Assembly (NCBI GenBank): GCA_026545225.1
Contig: CM048848.1
Span: forward strand, 23,104,806-23,168,805
Origin: Cornus controversa
Taxonomy: Eukaryota > Streptophyta > Magnoliopsida > Cornales > Cornaceae
DNA: 64,000 nt
Direction of reading: 5' to 3'
Under the pieces are notes generated by a model, which saw only the letters and a list, made by a program, of their open reading frames with translations, ran no database searches and was not told the DNA's origin. Shown one piece after another: positions 45,682 to 58,487 of this stretch. Numbering within the stretch: the stretch's first letter is position 1; each line of letters starts with the position of its first letter. The translations under genes and the position numbers were made by a program.

Positions 45682-46121
45682 GCTCATACGGCTACTGGGA
45701 GAGAATGAGAGTGAATAGTTGATTTCTCTTTGCAATTTATAGCAAAATGGCTTACATTATTTACTAGTATGCCATAACATTTTCATTAAACCTTTCTGGG
45801 CTCATTTTTTGAGTTCTGTAACTCCGATTGACACAAAATCAATTCTGTAGCGTGTCAAATATTTTATTTAAGCTACCCTCAAAATTTGAAGTCATTTTGA
45901 GACTTTCAAATTTTTTGGGCCCACCGGGCCCATGCCCTTGGGTTGACTGGATTCGAAAAAGTCAACTTTTGTCAAATGCTCTAAAAACTTCTTCAAACCT
46001 TAAATAAGTTATCTAAACATGAATTTTACATTTAAAACATATATATAATCATTTAAAGTCTTAATATAACAATTAAATGAAAATACAAGAAAATCGGCCA
46101 AAAATAGTCAAGGTTCTTACA
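44722..46121 (-). repeat. Element F 3' LTR
   Basis: It has TGTTGAGC...TTCTTACA termini and is followed on the right by CCTACCCAACTTAA, the complement of a polypurine tract. It holds a (CA)n(TA)n microsatellite at about 45642-45680. It is 1.4 kb long. Confidence 0.8.
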
Positions 46122-46129
46122 ACCTACCC

Positions 46130-49100
46130 AACTTAAAAGGATTTCATCTCCGAAATTAGGATGTACCTAGAGAAAACAAGTCAGGATACTTAGAACGAAC
46201 TTCCTACTCTCATTCTCATGTAGCCTCCTCAACAATACGATGATGCCACAAAAACTTAACCAAGGGAATGGTCTTACCCTTTAGAATTTGCTCTCTAGCA
46301 TCAAGGATCTGTACCGGTCTCTCCTCATAGGTGACATCCTCATCGACCTCAACGTCAGTATTTCTTCAACATTGAAACATGGAACACATTGTGAACCTTC
46401 TCCAAATGTGGTGGCAAAGCCAATCTGTAGGCATCTCACCAACACACTCAAGGATCTCAAATGGTCCAATATACCTCGGTGACAACTTGCCACTCTGCCC
46501 AAAGTGCTTCAACCCTTTCTATGGTGAAACCTTTAGGAACACATGGTCTCCCACCTCAAAGGATAACAGTCTCCTCCTCCAATCGGCATAGCTCTTTTGT
46601 CGACTCTGAGCTGTCCACAGTCGCTACCTAATCAACTTAATCTTTTTGGTAGTCTCATGCACAATGTCTGGTCCTAGGGCTGCGGTCTTGCCCACCTCGG
46701 TCTAACAAATTGGAGATCTACATGGTCTGTCGTACAATGTCTCAAATGGTGTCATCTCAATTCTAACCTAATAATTGTCGTTGAATGCAAACTCCACAAG
46801 TGGCAAATGATCTTCCCAACCACTGCCAAAATCAAATATACAAGCACGAAGCATATCCTCCAATATCTATATAATACGCTATGATTGTCCGTTAGTCTGA
46901 GGATGGAATGTTGTGTAAAAATGCAACATCGTGTCCAACCCATCTGGAATCCCTACCAAAATCTTGAAAGGAACCGTGGATCCCTATCTGATACAATGGA
47001 GACTGAAACCCATGTAACCTCATAATCTGCTACACATATTACTTGCTGAGTGTCCTCACATCATCATTCAACCTCATAGGCAAGAAGTGAGCTATTTTGG
47101 TTAACCTGTCCATAACAACCCAAATTGTAAGGTTGCCCTTGTTTGATCTTAAAAAAATTGTAACAAAATCTATGGTGATATGTTCCCATTTCCATTCTAC
47201 CACTGGTAATGGTTGCAACAATCTAGCTGACTTTTGATGTTCTGCCTTTACTTGTTAACAAGTAAGGTATCTCACCACAAACTGTACTACATCCTATTTC
47301 ATACCCCACCACCAATATTGGCGCCTCACATTGTGATACATTTTGGTGCTAGCAGGACAAACTAAAAAATAGGAATGATGAAATTCCCGTAATACATCAT
47401 CACGACAATCAGAAGGAACTGTCATTAACCCTCTGAATCATAGACCTCCATTGGAGTGCAAGGTCCAATCTGTCATCATCGTACCACAAACAATCTGTGA
47501 GTGAATAGACTCCAACTCACTATCCTTCTTTTATACCTCAATTACCTTGCTCACAAGCATAGGTTGAGCTACCAAGCTAAACAACGTAGCTAGCTCACTA
47601 TCATCACTGAAATACAACCCCAAGTCCGAGAAATCTTCCATCATTTTCCATTCTCAAATGGATATGCTAGCTAAAGTCCCATGAGACTTTCTGCTCAACG
47701 CATTTGCCACCACATTCACTTTACCCAGATGGTATTGCAAATCAAATTGTAGTCCTCTATGTATTCAACCCAATGCCTCTGCCTCATTTTCAAATCCTTT
47801 TGGGAGAAAAGGTACTTGTGACTTTTGTGATCCGAATACACCTTGGATCTTTCACCATACAAGTAGTATCTCCACCCTTTCAAAGAAAAGATCATCGATG
47901 CTAGCTCTAGGTCATACGTAGGATAGTTATGCTCGTGAGTCTTTAATTATCTAGACCCGTAAGTAACTACTCTGTCACATTGCATCAACACACAACATAG
48001 TCCGCTCCCCGAAGCATCACAATAGGTCACATACCCCAAGTCACGCTCCGGTATCACCAAAATAGGAGCAGTAGTTAACCACTTCTTCAATTCATGAAAG
48101 GCTAACTCACATGCTTCATTCCACACAAACTTCACACCCTTACGAGTAAGTTGTGTCATCAGTGCTACAATACTAGAGAAGTCTTTCATAAACCTTCTAT
48201 AGTAACCCACTAAGCCAAGGAAACTTTGAATCTCAAAAACAATCTTCGTACTCTCCCAACTAATCACAGCCTCAATCTTAGATGGATCAATTGAAACTCC
48301 ACCTTTGGAAACAACATGTCCAAGGAATTTCACCTCTTTGAGCCAAAACTCACATTTCTCATACTTAGCATACAATCGATACTCTCTAAGGATTTGTAAA
48401 ACTGCTATCAAGTGTAACTCGTGCTCCTCTTCCGAATATGAGTACATAAGTATATCATCCAAACACTACCACAAAAGTATCAAGGTACTCATGAAATGCG
48501 CGATTCATTAAGTCCATAAATACCGCCGGTGCATTAGTCAAACATAATGGCATTACAAGGAACTCATAATCTCCATATCATGTATCGAAAGCCATTTTAT
48601 GGATATCCTCATCCTTTACCCTCAATTGGTAATAACCAGACCTTAAATCAATTTTTGAGAAGTAGTGAACTCCCTTCAATTGATCAAATAGGTCATCGAT
48701 CATCGGCAATGGATACTTGTTCTTGATTGTCACATGATTCAACTTTCAATAATTAATGCACAATCTCACAGCACCATCTTTCTTCTTAGCAAACAACATC
48801 GGTGCTCCCCACAGTGACGCACTCGCTTAAATGAAGCATTTAGCTTTCAAATCATGTAATTGACGCTTCAACTCCACTAACTCTACCGGTGCCATCCGAT
48901 ATGGTGCCATGGAAATGGGCATCGTACCAGCTATAAGATCAATCCTGAACTTCACCGCTCTATTGGGAGGCAAATCTGTCAAATCCTCTAGAAAGACATT
49001 CACAAACTCACACACCACTACCGAGTACACCTTCCTCAGAATCTCCTCCCCTTCAGCCAAAAGACTAGCCAAGATAAAACTCTGTTGCTCATGACCACTA

Positions 49101-49440
49101 ATGCCATTACATGGTGAAGTATTTGATTAACTCTGATCTCTCACAAAATAAAAGCAATCGCCCTTGGGCATACAAATCATCACTCTCCCTCTAAAACAAT
49201 CAATGGTTGAACAAAAGTCTGACAATCAATCCATCCCAAGGATGATATCAAAACTACTCATGTCTAGGAGAATAAAATCAAACTCAAGTGTCCTCCCGGC
49301 TATCTCAATAGCACATCCTCAACACACTCTATCAAGAATCACTGTACCTCCCACTGGCATATCAACATAAACTGCTCTACCCAATGGACCAACCTTTACC
49401 CAAGGTTTCCAAATCCTTTCCAAATCAACTACTATGTTCA
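46130..49440 (-). pseudogene. Element F pol pseudogene
   Basis: On the minus strand: a protease-like region (about 49400-49150, ILLDMSSFDIILGMDWL-like), [16 protein letters not shown] at about 48960, RT with [18 protein letters not shown] (about 48640) and [16 protein letters not shown] (about 48320), RNase H with [15 protein letters not shown] (about 48025), and integrase core WKWEHITIDFV (47195) with DRLTKIAHFLP. The terminal region near 46290-46130 fits the chromodomain-adjacent end. Many stops and shifts interrupt it. The YVDD region at about 48450 keeps MDD. Confidence 0.85.
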
Positions 49441-49517
49441 CACAATTCACCATTCTTGAACATTATTTACAATACTGGTATACCATCTTGGGTACAGTCT
49501 ATAATTTCGTGCAATTA

Positions 49518-49650
49518 CCAAAACAAACCATATAAATCTTGTGCACTTGTCAAAATAAGCCACATAAGTCATGTGCACTTGCCGAGACAAGCCATATAAA
49601 TCCTATGCACTTGTCAAAACAAGCCACATAAATAGTGTACCAAGCCACAT
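49518..49650. repeat. ~32-bp minisatellite, four units
   Basis: Units of the form CAAAACAAGCCATATAAAT followed by CTTGTGCACTTG repeat about four times with small changes. The array lies at the edge of element F, beyond its protease region. The function is unknown. Confidence 0.8.
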
Positions 49651-49939
49651 AACAATGTCTAGGTTCATAAACTATAACCCGATGGAATCCAACACAAAGT
49701 CTAGGATCTTACATCCCACTGATTTCACAATCTCATTAACCAATCAATTTCCATCACCAGTATTTGAGAAAGAATCATGTCTCATTTTATCCTTCCACTC
49801 CATAGAACTAGTTGACAATTATAGAGAAGTCCTTTCATATTAGCACTTCACTTTAGACAACACTTCCCAATGAGAGTTTGAGGTCACCTATAATGACCTA
49901 CAGTCTCATACAACCTACCCAGCATATATACTGGGTTGC

Positions 49940-51367
49940 TGATAAGTGTTCAATTCTATGCATTTGAACCCTCTTTATTGCATACGTTGGTTCTGTTTTT
50001 GCGTTTACCGAGATATGTTTACGGTATTTTTGTGTTTTTGATGTTTTGCAGGTATTGGAGTAAATGGAGCAAAGTTGGAAGCTTTCTGCAATCAAGAGAA
50101 GAAATCAGGAAATGCAGCCAAGGCATCTCGATCAATCGAGATGTTGATTTCGATTAATCGAAATCTGGATTGATCGAGATCTCATTTCGATTGATCGAAA
50201 TCTCGATCAATCGAAATTCAATTTCGATCAATCGAAATTCTGCAGAGACCACTTGGCCACTTGCTCACCTGCTCTCCCACTTGCAACAAAATCCCCCTTT
50301 TTGCACGACTTAGGGGGATTGTCTGACTTGAACAAGACTTTTGGGGGCCTTCTTGATACAAGAGATATATATATTGATATATATATATATATGGTGGGCC
50401 CAAGGTTGAAAAGGAAGCCAAAAAGCACACAAAAAGGGCCATATATCTCTCATATCATATATCTCTCAAGACAGACCAGAATATCAGAGGAGAGACCTTC
50501 GGAGAGGAAGAGAGAGAGCTGAACCAGACCAAGAAGCTTCATTCTCTTCATCAATGGAAGGGTGCAAGGCAACCATGAGCAACTAACTCTTCTACTAGGG
50601 TGTTGGTTTCAACCCCTAGCCATGTAAACTTGTTCATCTTTGTAGCTCGTGGGATTTATACTTAAATGTTGATTATTTAGCCTAGTGATTATGTACACAA
50701 ATACATCTCTTTTATATATTCATTTGATATGGAATTTATTCTTGTCTTAGAGTAGATTTTGTCACTTGAATGAACAACATTTACATATTCCACAAGAAGT
50801 GCAAATGATGGCTAGATAATGGTATTTAATTGAATGTGTGATGTTAATTTGTATAGACCATGCCAAGACAAGGTAGTTTGGATGCATGTAGTGTTCACTT
50901 AGAGAGTAGAGTAATTAGGTAGTTAGTTAGGTTGAAGAGCTATGCTTGTTGAAGATGGACTATGATAGGTTAACACACACATTGATCTTTTGATATGTCA
51001 TTGAGGTCACAAGCCTAATGACATTGTTAGGCATTTAATTAATAAATCCCATGCTTGCTACACTTATGAACATGTGAATGGCTAGTGGTGGAAACCAACC
51101 CTAGTTCTCTCTCCCACTTTAAACTCCTTAATTTTCTTGTCATTTCATTCATGCAATAGTTTTTTTAACACAAAACCAAAAATCTGTTTTTAGAATTAAA
51201 GTAGAATTAATCTTCCCATAAGACAATTGCGACTAGTCCTTGTGGGATCGATACCCTCCATATAGAACCTTATCTACAAAGATTCGTGCTCTTGCGAGTG
51301 GTTAAATTATATTTTGATAAAAAGGGCAAAATTAAGCTTACAATATAATTTAGTTCCGACCACATCA
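49940..51367 (+). repeat. Element D 5' LTR
   Basis: TGATAAGTG...CACATCA. It contains six TCGATYRATCGA-type near-palindromes at 50125-50240, about 120 bp before a GATATATATATTGATATAT TATA-like region (50365-50392). Confidence 0.95.
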
Positions 51368-51372
51368 AAATT

Positions 51373-51390
51373 TGGCGCCGTTGCCGGGGA
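51373..51390 (+). promoter_or_regulatory. Element D primer-binding site
   Basis: TGGCGCCGTTGCCGGGGA, complementary to the 3' end of tRNA-Asp, lies five bases after the LTR. Confidence 0.93.
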
Positions 51391-51652
51391 CTACGGTTTA
51401 ATTGTCGCCATTGGAAGATTAAATCTAGTTTAATTCTTAGGCTAGAAATTCTTTCATTCTTTTTGTATATATCTTGTTCTTATAACTCAAACTTCTTGAT
51501 TTTAGGTATACCACATAGCGGGCATCTAGAAGAATTCAAATTGGAACCCTTTGTGAGTATAACTTCAAAAATTGGTGGTTTGAGTTCATTCACATTCTTT
51601 TGTATATATTATTGCTACTTTGTGTATAGAGGTGTTGTTCAATTGTTAATGC

Positions 51653-52849
51653 ATGCTAGGTAGACGGTCATTGTCACTTCCTTTGCTTCCTTGTAATAGT
51701 GAACTTGAACGAACACTTAGACAACGTAGAGGAACCTCTAGGGACCCTATTTTGCCTAGGAGTGAAAACATGGATCCAAATGAGAGACAACCTCCCGGTC
51801 TACCTCCTTTTAATCATGAACAACCACCTCCACCACCACCTCCTCAAGGAGAGTTGCTTATGGACTTTTACCTTCCGACTACATTTGAAGTACCTTCATG
51901 TATTCAATTTCTGGATGTAGCGGCAAATCAATTCGAAATAAAGTCCTCCACCATCAATCTTCTTAATAGCTTCCACGGTCTCCCTAATGAGGATCCATAC
52001 CGGCACTTAGATTACTTCCTTTCCGTGTGTTCCACCATTCGTGTACCACACTTTACGGAGGATGATCTAAAGCTACGTATGTTCCCCTTTTCCCTAAAAG
52101 ATAAGGCTAGAAGTTGGTTCAATTTCCTAGAACCCAACTCAATCCATTCTTGGGCGGAGATGCAAATAGAGTTCTTAAAAAAATACTTCCCAATGGGTAA
52201 GACAAGTGATATTCGGCGAGCAATCACCGGATTCACCCAAATTGACCAAGAACAATTCCATGAGACGTGGGAGAGGTTAAAAGATCTTTTAAAATCTTGT
52301 CCGCATCATGCTGTCCCAAAATGGCAGCTAGTGCAAAGTTTTTATGATGGGGTGAGTGAGCAACATAAACAAATGATAGACTCCGCGTGTGGGGGTGGGT
52401 ACCTTTTGAAAAGCCTCGATGAGGCATGGAAACTTTTTCAAACCCTAAGCAATAATTCAGCTCAACGCTCCTCCACTAGGAAAGGGAAGGCCACCCAACC
52501 TTGTAGAGGAGTGCATGAGATTTCACGGGTAGATGAGGTAGCCATGCAAGTAGAAGCCTTGTCCCGAAAAATGGATTTAATCATGAAAAATGGGCTGCCT
52601 ACTCCAAACCAATCTGTCCAAAATCAGGAGGGGTGTTCATTTTGCTATAGCACTTCGCATTTTGTGCGAGATTGTCCTATTGCCAGGCAATCTCCCGATT
52701 ATGCTCAAGAGCAAGGGAATGCCTTGTACGCTAAACAAATGAATGATCCATATTCAAACACGTACAATCCTGGTCACAAGAACCATCCGGCTTTTTCATG
52801 GAAGAATCAAGAATCAAGTCCCTCGTTCCAAGGGCAAAAGTTCTTGTAA
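51653..52849 (+). CDS. Element D Gag
   Basis: A 398-residue capsid protein. After a basic N-terminus (RRS..., ERTLRQRRG) and a proline-rich PPPPPPP stretch (about residue 59) comes the gag core: LMDFYLPTTFEVPS, FHGLPNEDPYRHLDYFLSVC, FSLKDKARSWFNFLEP, TGFTQIDQEQFHETWERLKD. A CX2CX4HX4C knuckle (CSFCYSTSHFVRDC) follows near residue 330. The frame ends at 52849, and similarity to the Gag C-terminus continues in the pol frame, so a one-base shift, by mutation or programmed, lies at about 52840. The start is supported by the matching MxGRRS start of element B. Confidence 0.9.
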   Translation: MLGRRSLSLPLLPCNSELERTLRQRRGTSRDPILPRSENMDPNERQPPGLPPFNHEQPPPPPPPQGELLMDFYLPTTFEVPSCIQFLDVAANQFEIKSSTINLLNSFHGLPNEDPYRHLDYFLSVCSTIRVPHFTEDDLKLRMFPFSLKDKARSWFNFLEPNSIHSWAEMQIEFLKKYFPMGKTSDIRRAITGFTQIDQEQFHETWERLKDLLKSCPHHAVPKWQLVQSFYDGVSEQHKQMIDSACGGGYLLKSLDEAWKLFQTLSNNSAQRSSTRKGKATQPCRGVHEISRVDEVAMQVEALSRKMDLIMKNGLPTPNQSVQNQEGCSFCYSTSHFVRDCPIARQSPDYAQEQGNALYAKQMNDPYSNTYNPGHKNHPAFSWKNQESSPSFQGQKFL

Positions 52850-55800
52850 TTCCCAATCTCAACAGCCTCATTATAGGCCAAACCCTCAACCTTACAATCA
52901 AAGATCTAATTACCAACAACCACCACCTCCTCCGAGAAGTCAAAGCTTTGAAGAACGAGTGATAAGCAATCTTGAGGCCAACACCCGCTTATTGCAAACT
53001 CACTCTCAATCAATCTCTAAGCTTGAAGCCAATGCTCAATCTATGGCTAGGTTAGAAGCTCAAATCGGGCAACTAGCTAATGCCTTAAATAGAAGGGAGG
53101 AAGGTAAGTTGCTGAGTCAACCGGTGGTGAATCCCAAAGGTGTCCATATGATTGAAGATCCATCATCTTCAACTTATAATGCTCCTCCAGAGCAAGTTCA
53201 ATCAATTACAACCTTGAGGAGTGGTAAAATCATTAACTCCAAGGTAGGGGAGGAAGAGAGAAAGGAATTCCAAGAGCAACCTAAAAATCCAAAAGAATCC
53301 CAATTAAATCCAAAATTGTTTCCGTTAAATCCAAATTTGCAAAATACCCTTTCAAATCCAAAAGGAAAGGCAAGTGAAGTTGTGTCATCATCGACTCCAA
53401 ATCTTGACACCCCTTATGAACCTCTGGTTCCTTTTCCTCAACGATTGAAGGAACCTTCTCATTTCGGGAAGCAAGGAGAGAAAATCCAAGACATGATGGA
53501 GATCTTCAAACAAGTAAAGATCAATCTCCCTCTCCTTGATGCTATTCGGCAAATTTCCTCTTATGCGAAATTCTTGAAGGACTTATGCACTCAAAAGCGC
53601 AAATCTAGGAATAGTGTTCCTAAGAAAGTCCTCTTAACTGAGCACATAAGCTCCATTTTCCAACACCAAGCCCCTCCTAAATTCAAAGATCCGGGTGCTC
53701 CGACCATTTCGTGCACCATCGGAAATCAATCTTTTGAAAAAGCACTTCTTGATCTAGGGGCTAGTGTCAACTTGCTTCCATTCTCAGTTTACCAACAACT
53801 AGGTTTGGGGGAACTCAAGCATACCACGGTTGTGTTGCAACTTGCCGACCGTTCGGTGAAGCAACCCCGTGGCATCATTGAGGATGTCATCATTCAAGTG
53901 GACAAATTCTATTTTTCGGTGGACTTCATAGTCCTTGACACGGAACCGGTCCAAAATCCGAAGCATCATATCCCTATCATTCTAGGTCGTCCATTCTTGG
54001 CCACGGCAAACGCTTGCGTTAATTGCCGTACTGGAGTGATGGACATCTCTTTTGGGAATATGAGAGTCCGCTTGAACATCTTCAATGCTTCCCACCACAC
54101 ATCCGACGACGAAAGTGAGTGCTTTTGTGTCGATGTTGTGGACGACCTTGTTCAAGAAGCACTTCCTTCTATTCTTTCCAAGGACCCTTTAGAGGCATGC
54201 CTAAATCACTTCAACTATGAGGATTTTGACATTGAGCAATCCATATGTGAAGTCAATTCCATGCTCGATGTTAATACTGTCATGGATTTGCCTAAGTGGA
54301 GAGTTCCGAGAGAACCCTTGCCCCCTTTGTCCAAAACTTCCCAAACTCCTTCTTTAATTTCCCCACCACAACTTGAGCTCAAGCCCCTACCGGCTACACT
54401 CAAGTATATTTTCTTGGGCGCTAATGAGACCCTTCCAGTCATTATTGCTTCCAATCTTACCAATGATCAAGAGATGGAACTTATTAAGGTGCTCAAAGAG
54501 CAGAAAGAAGCAATAGGCTGGAGTGTGGCAGATCTCAAGGGAATAGACCCTTCTATTTGTATGCACCGCATACACTTGGAAGAGGATGCAAAGACCTCAA
54601 GGGAGGCACAACGTCGATTAAATCCAAATATGAAGGACGTTGTCATGAAGGAGGTGGTGAAGTTACTAGATGCGGGGATCATATACCCCATCTCTGATAG
54701 CAAGTGGGTTAGTCCCACTCAAGTGGTTCCAAAGAAGTCTGGTATTATGGTGCAACCTAATGATAAGGGCGAATTAGTTCCCCAACGCACCACCACGGGT
54801 TGGAGAGTGTGCATAGACTATAGGAAATTAAATTCAGCCACTCGAAAAGATCACTTCCCCCTCCCATTCATTGATCAGATATTGGAGAGATTAGCCGGGC
54901 AAAGTTTTTATTGCTTTTTGGATGGATATTCCGGCTATAATCAGGTTGCTATAGACCCGAGGGACCAAGAAAAAACCACCTTTACATGTCCCTTCGGCAC
55001 ATTTGCTTATAGACGCATGCCCTTTGGGTTGTGCAATGCACCGGCGACTTTTCAACGGTGTATGATGTCTATCTTCTCGGACATGGTGGAAAAATTCTTG
55101 GAAGTGTTCATGGATGATTTTTCCGTTTTTGGGCCTTCATATGAATCATGCCTCCATAATCTAGCTTGTGTTCTCAAACGATGTCAAGAAACCAACCTAA
55201 TTCTTAGTTGGGAAAAGAGTCATTTTATGGTTCAAGAGGGTATTGTCCTAGGGCACATTGTGTCTAAGCGAGGAATAGAGGTTGATAAAGCCAAGGTTGA
55301 GCTCATTTCCAAACTTCCTCCACCATCCACGGTGAGAGAGATTCGCTCATTCCTTGGGCATGCGGGCTTTTATCGCCGTTTCATCAAAGACTTTAGCAAG
55401 ATCTCTCGGCCTTTGTGTCGCCTTCTTGAAAAAGAGTCTTGCTTTACCTTTGATGAAGCGTGCCTTAACGCTTTTGAAAAACTCCGCACCATGCTTACAA
55501 CTGCTCCAATTCTAATCCTTCCAAATTGGGCTCTCCCATTTGAGATTATGTGTGATGCATCCAACTATGCCATGGGTGCTGTCTTAGGGCAACGAGTAGA
55601 CAAACTGCCACATGTCATCTATTACGCAAGTAAAACCCTTTCCGAGGCTCAAATCAATTATACCACAACGGAAAAGGAATTGCTTGCGGTAGTATTTGCA
55701 TTAGACAAATTTCGAGCTTATTGATTAGGTTCAAAGGTCATTGTCTACTCGGACCATGCTGCCCTCCGGCATCTTTTGGCCAAAAAGGACACCAAGCCTA

Positions 55801-57287
55801 GGTTGATCCGATGGATACTCTTATTGCAGGAGTTCAATTTTGAGATTAGAGACAAAAAGGGAACTGAAAATGTGGTAGCTGACCACCTGTCTAGAATTCT
55901 TGCTGAATCCTTCCATAATTCCATTCCAGTTTGTGAATCCTTCCCGGATGAACAACTCTTTGTCATCTCTCATGAGAGTATCCCTTGGTATGCGGATGTG
56001 GTTAATTACTTGGCAACTGGTAAAATACCATCTTCTTGGACCAAGCAAGAGAAGGATCGTTTCCTCTCCCAATCACGATCATATTATTGGGACGATCCTC
56101 AATTGTTCAAATATTGCCCCGATCAAATAATTCGAAGGTGTGTGCCCAACAGTGAATTCCAAAGCATTCTCAAGTTTTGTCATACACTCGCTTGTGGGGG
56201 GCACTTTAGTGCTAAGAAAACCGCAGCAAAAATTCTCCAATGCGGATTTTTCTGGCCGACACTTCATCGGGATACATATTCATTCTGCCGCTCTTGTGAG
56301 CGATGTCAGCGCCTTGGCGCGATGTCTCGGAAGGACATGATGCCTCTTAACCCTATTCTTATCATTGAAATATTTGATGTGTGGGGCATTGACTTCATGG
56401 GACCATTTCCACCCTCTACTGGTCATGAGTACATACTTGTGGCGGTGGACTACATATCTAAGTGGATAGAGGTCGTTGCTACCAAAACCAATGATCACGC
56501 AGTCGTGGTTAAATTCATTCAAGCTAACATTTTTAGCCGGTTTGGTACGCCTCGGGCCATCATCAGTGACAGAGGTAAACATTTCTGTAACCGGTTCCTT
56601 CGAACCTTGCTTCTCAAATACTCCGTCACGCACAAAGTAGCCACCCCATACCATCCTCAAAGTAGTGGCCAAGTAGAAGTATCCAATAGGGAGATTAAGA
56701 ACATTCTTCAGAAAACTGTTCGGCCCGACCGGAAGGATTGGTCATTGCGACTAAACGATGCATTATGGGCATACCGAACCGCGTATAAAACTCCCATTGG
56801 AATGTCACCTTATCGGTTGGTTTATGGCAAGGCGTGCCATCTTCCGGTTGAATTGGAGCATAAAGCTATGTGGGCCACCAAAACTTTCAATTTTGACATG
56901 AAAAAGGCCGGTTCTAATCGAAAGCTTCAATTAAATGAATTGGAAGAATTGCGACATGACGCGTATGAGAATGCGAAAATCTATAAGGCAAAGTCCAAAG
57001 CCTTTCATGATCGTAATATTCGAGTCAAAACATTTTCGCCAGGCCAAAAAGTTTGGTTGTACAACTCACGCCTCCATTTGTTTCCCGGAAAACTTCGCTC
57101 CCGTTGGGATGGTCCATTTTTGGTTAACTCCGTCGTTCCCCACGGAGCGGTGGAATTGAAGGACTTGAAAGATAGCTCGATGTTCAAAGTAAATGGGCAG
57201 CGCTTAAAAGTGTGCGTGGATGACCAAGTCACCACCGAATACGTGGATGTCGTCACTTTGACGGATCCCGTGTATTTTGACTCGTGA
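52743..57287 (+). pseudogene. Element D Pol: protease, RT, RNase H, integrase; one in-frame TGA
   Basis: One frame runs 52743-57287 apart from TGA at 55722-55724. The protease has LLDLGASVNLLP at about residue 335, the LG(A)S variant usual in Athila. The RT has WVSPTQVVPKK, CIDYRKLN, HFPLPFIDQILERL and VFMDDF at about residue 788. The RNase H has IMCDASNYAMGAVLG and [20 protein letters not shown], stopping there; [16 protein letters not shown] resumes. The integrase has H-H-C-C (GGHFS...CRSCERC), a core with D in DFMGP, D in ISDRG and E in VEVSNRE, spaced DX35E, and a GPF...KVNGQRLK end. There is no chromodomain. Only the first stop prevents a full enzyme set. Confidence 0.95.
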
Positions 57288-57454
57288 GCCAATCCGGACG
57301 TCGCGCCATAGACGTGTAAGGTGGCGAAGCCATGGTAGCTATCACTCTTCCATGATGTCCCTTTAATCCAAAGTAGGTGTGTATCTAAGCAATGTAGTAT
57401 CTAATTCCCAAATATCCAAGTCCCTGGAGCATAACTCAAGCTGACTATTTTTGA

Positions 57455-57840
57455 GCATTTCGATTGATCGAAACAAAGATCTCGATCAATCGAAATTTTG
57501 ATTGATCGAGATCTCATTTTTGATTGATTGAAAAATTGCAGAGATTTGCCAAGTCCAAAGTCCCGAGAGGTAGTATTCTTCGATTGCACTTCGATAGGTT
57601 TTCGATCCATCGAACATTTCGATCGATCAAAATGGGATTTCGATTGATCGAAATAAAATTTCGATTGAATGAATTAAATGTTCGATTGATCGAAGTAAGA
57701 GGGTGATTCAGTGAAGGAATTCTCGATTGATCGAAGAGACAATCTCGATCCATCGAAGCTGGTTTCGATTGATCGAAGCAAGATTTCGATCAATCGAAAT
57801 TTCAATTGATCGAAATGTATATCTCGATCAATCGAGATGC
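57455..57840 (+). repeat. Array of ~15 TCGATYRATCGA near-palindromes
   Basis: Units such as TTTCGATTGATCGAAA and CTCGATCAATCGAGA recur about every 20-40 bp, in both central orientations. They end about 30 bp before the TATA-like box at 57869. The same motif forms smaller arrays in both LTRs (50125-50240, 61715-61828). Confidence 0.93.
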
Positions 57841-57868
57841 ACGCGGAGCCTGCACGTGAGCCAAAAAT

Positions 57869-58487
57869 CTATTTAAACCGTTGGGCTTCCCTCCCATTTT
57901 AAAAGACCATCCGAATTCTTCTCTCCCTCCGTGCGATCCAAGCACTCCCGAGCACTCGATCTACCATTCCCGATCATCCGCCGCCATCCGCCGCAGTCCG
58001 AAGCCGCCGCTAGCACTTGCGCGATCTTCTCTTCGCGGCTGCGAGTGGAGTTTTCTTCGGTTGAGCCTTTCATCTTCTTCCTCACAAGGTAAGTGATGCA
58101 TGGCTACTTTTTGTTTACTTTCTCGCCATTTTTGATAGTTTTACGATGTAATAAACATAGTTAGATCATGTTGGGGTGGATGGTTGCGATTGCGATATCT
58201 GTAACGAGATTTTGTGGGTTTCGGGGGTAGGAATTCATGTAGGAGTGAGATTTAGCATTTTCTTCGTTTCAAACACTCAGTGTACGGTGTGTAACCGCGG
58301 CACCTTCGTTTCGGTTGCACCCGTTCACATTGCCTCTTCGAGAGCGACTTTTCGCATTCTTGTCAGTACCATGGACTAGGACTTCATTTTTATTTTTATT
58401 CTTTTAGTTTATTAGTAGTTTAACTTTCTTCTTACTCATCTTTTATTTACGTACTTTTAGGAATCGAGTGCAGACTGTTCCGAGACC
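57869..58487 (+). promoter_or_regulatory. Putative internal promoter, leader and 5'-UTR intron of the third ORF
   Basis: CTATTTAAACC at 57869-57879 is a TATA-like box. It is followed by a pyrimidine-rich then GC-rich leader (CCGCCGCCATCCGCCGCAG-like, about 57970). A strong donor CAAG/GTAAGTGATG at 58088/58089, a T-rich interior and an acceptor TACTTTTAG at 58460 define a 372-bp intron. The ATG at 58488 sits in ACCATGGCG, a good initiation context. The layout is that of a plant gene 5' end, but no transcript is available here. Confidence 0.6.

Larger units (their letters stand above)
44722..49939 (-). mobile_element. Element F: minus-strand chromovirus (Tekay/Del-like), 5' part missing
   Basis: A 3' LTR at the left, then integrase, RNase H, RT and protease remnants to the right, all on the minus strand, identify a Ty3/gypsy element. 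The WKWEHITIDFV integrase core and the C-terminal WRHH...EEAT...KYPDLF pattern before the polypurine tract are typical of Tekay/Del chromoviruses. It is cut at 49939 by the LTR of element D, so gag and the 5' LTR are missing. It is inserted in element C. Confidence 0.85.

Noticed and set aside
49898-50157. Short ORFs across the F-D junction
   Set aside because: They cross an element boundary and match nothing on either side.
57455-57840. CRISPR-like array in the evenly spaced palindromes
   Set aside because: Units are near-palindromes of 12-16 bp with irregular spacing and no unique spacers, inside a plant retrotransposon.
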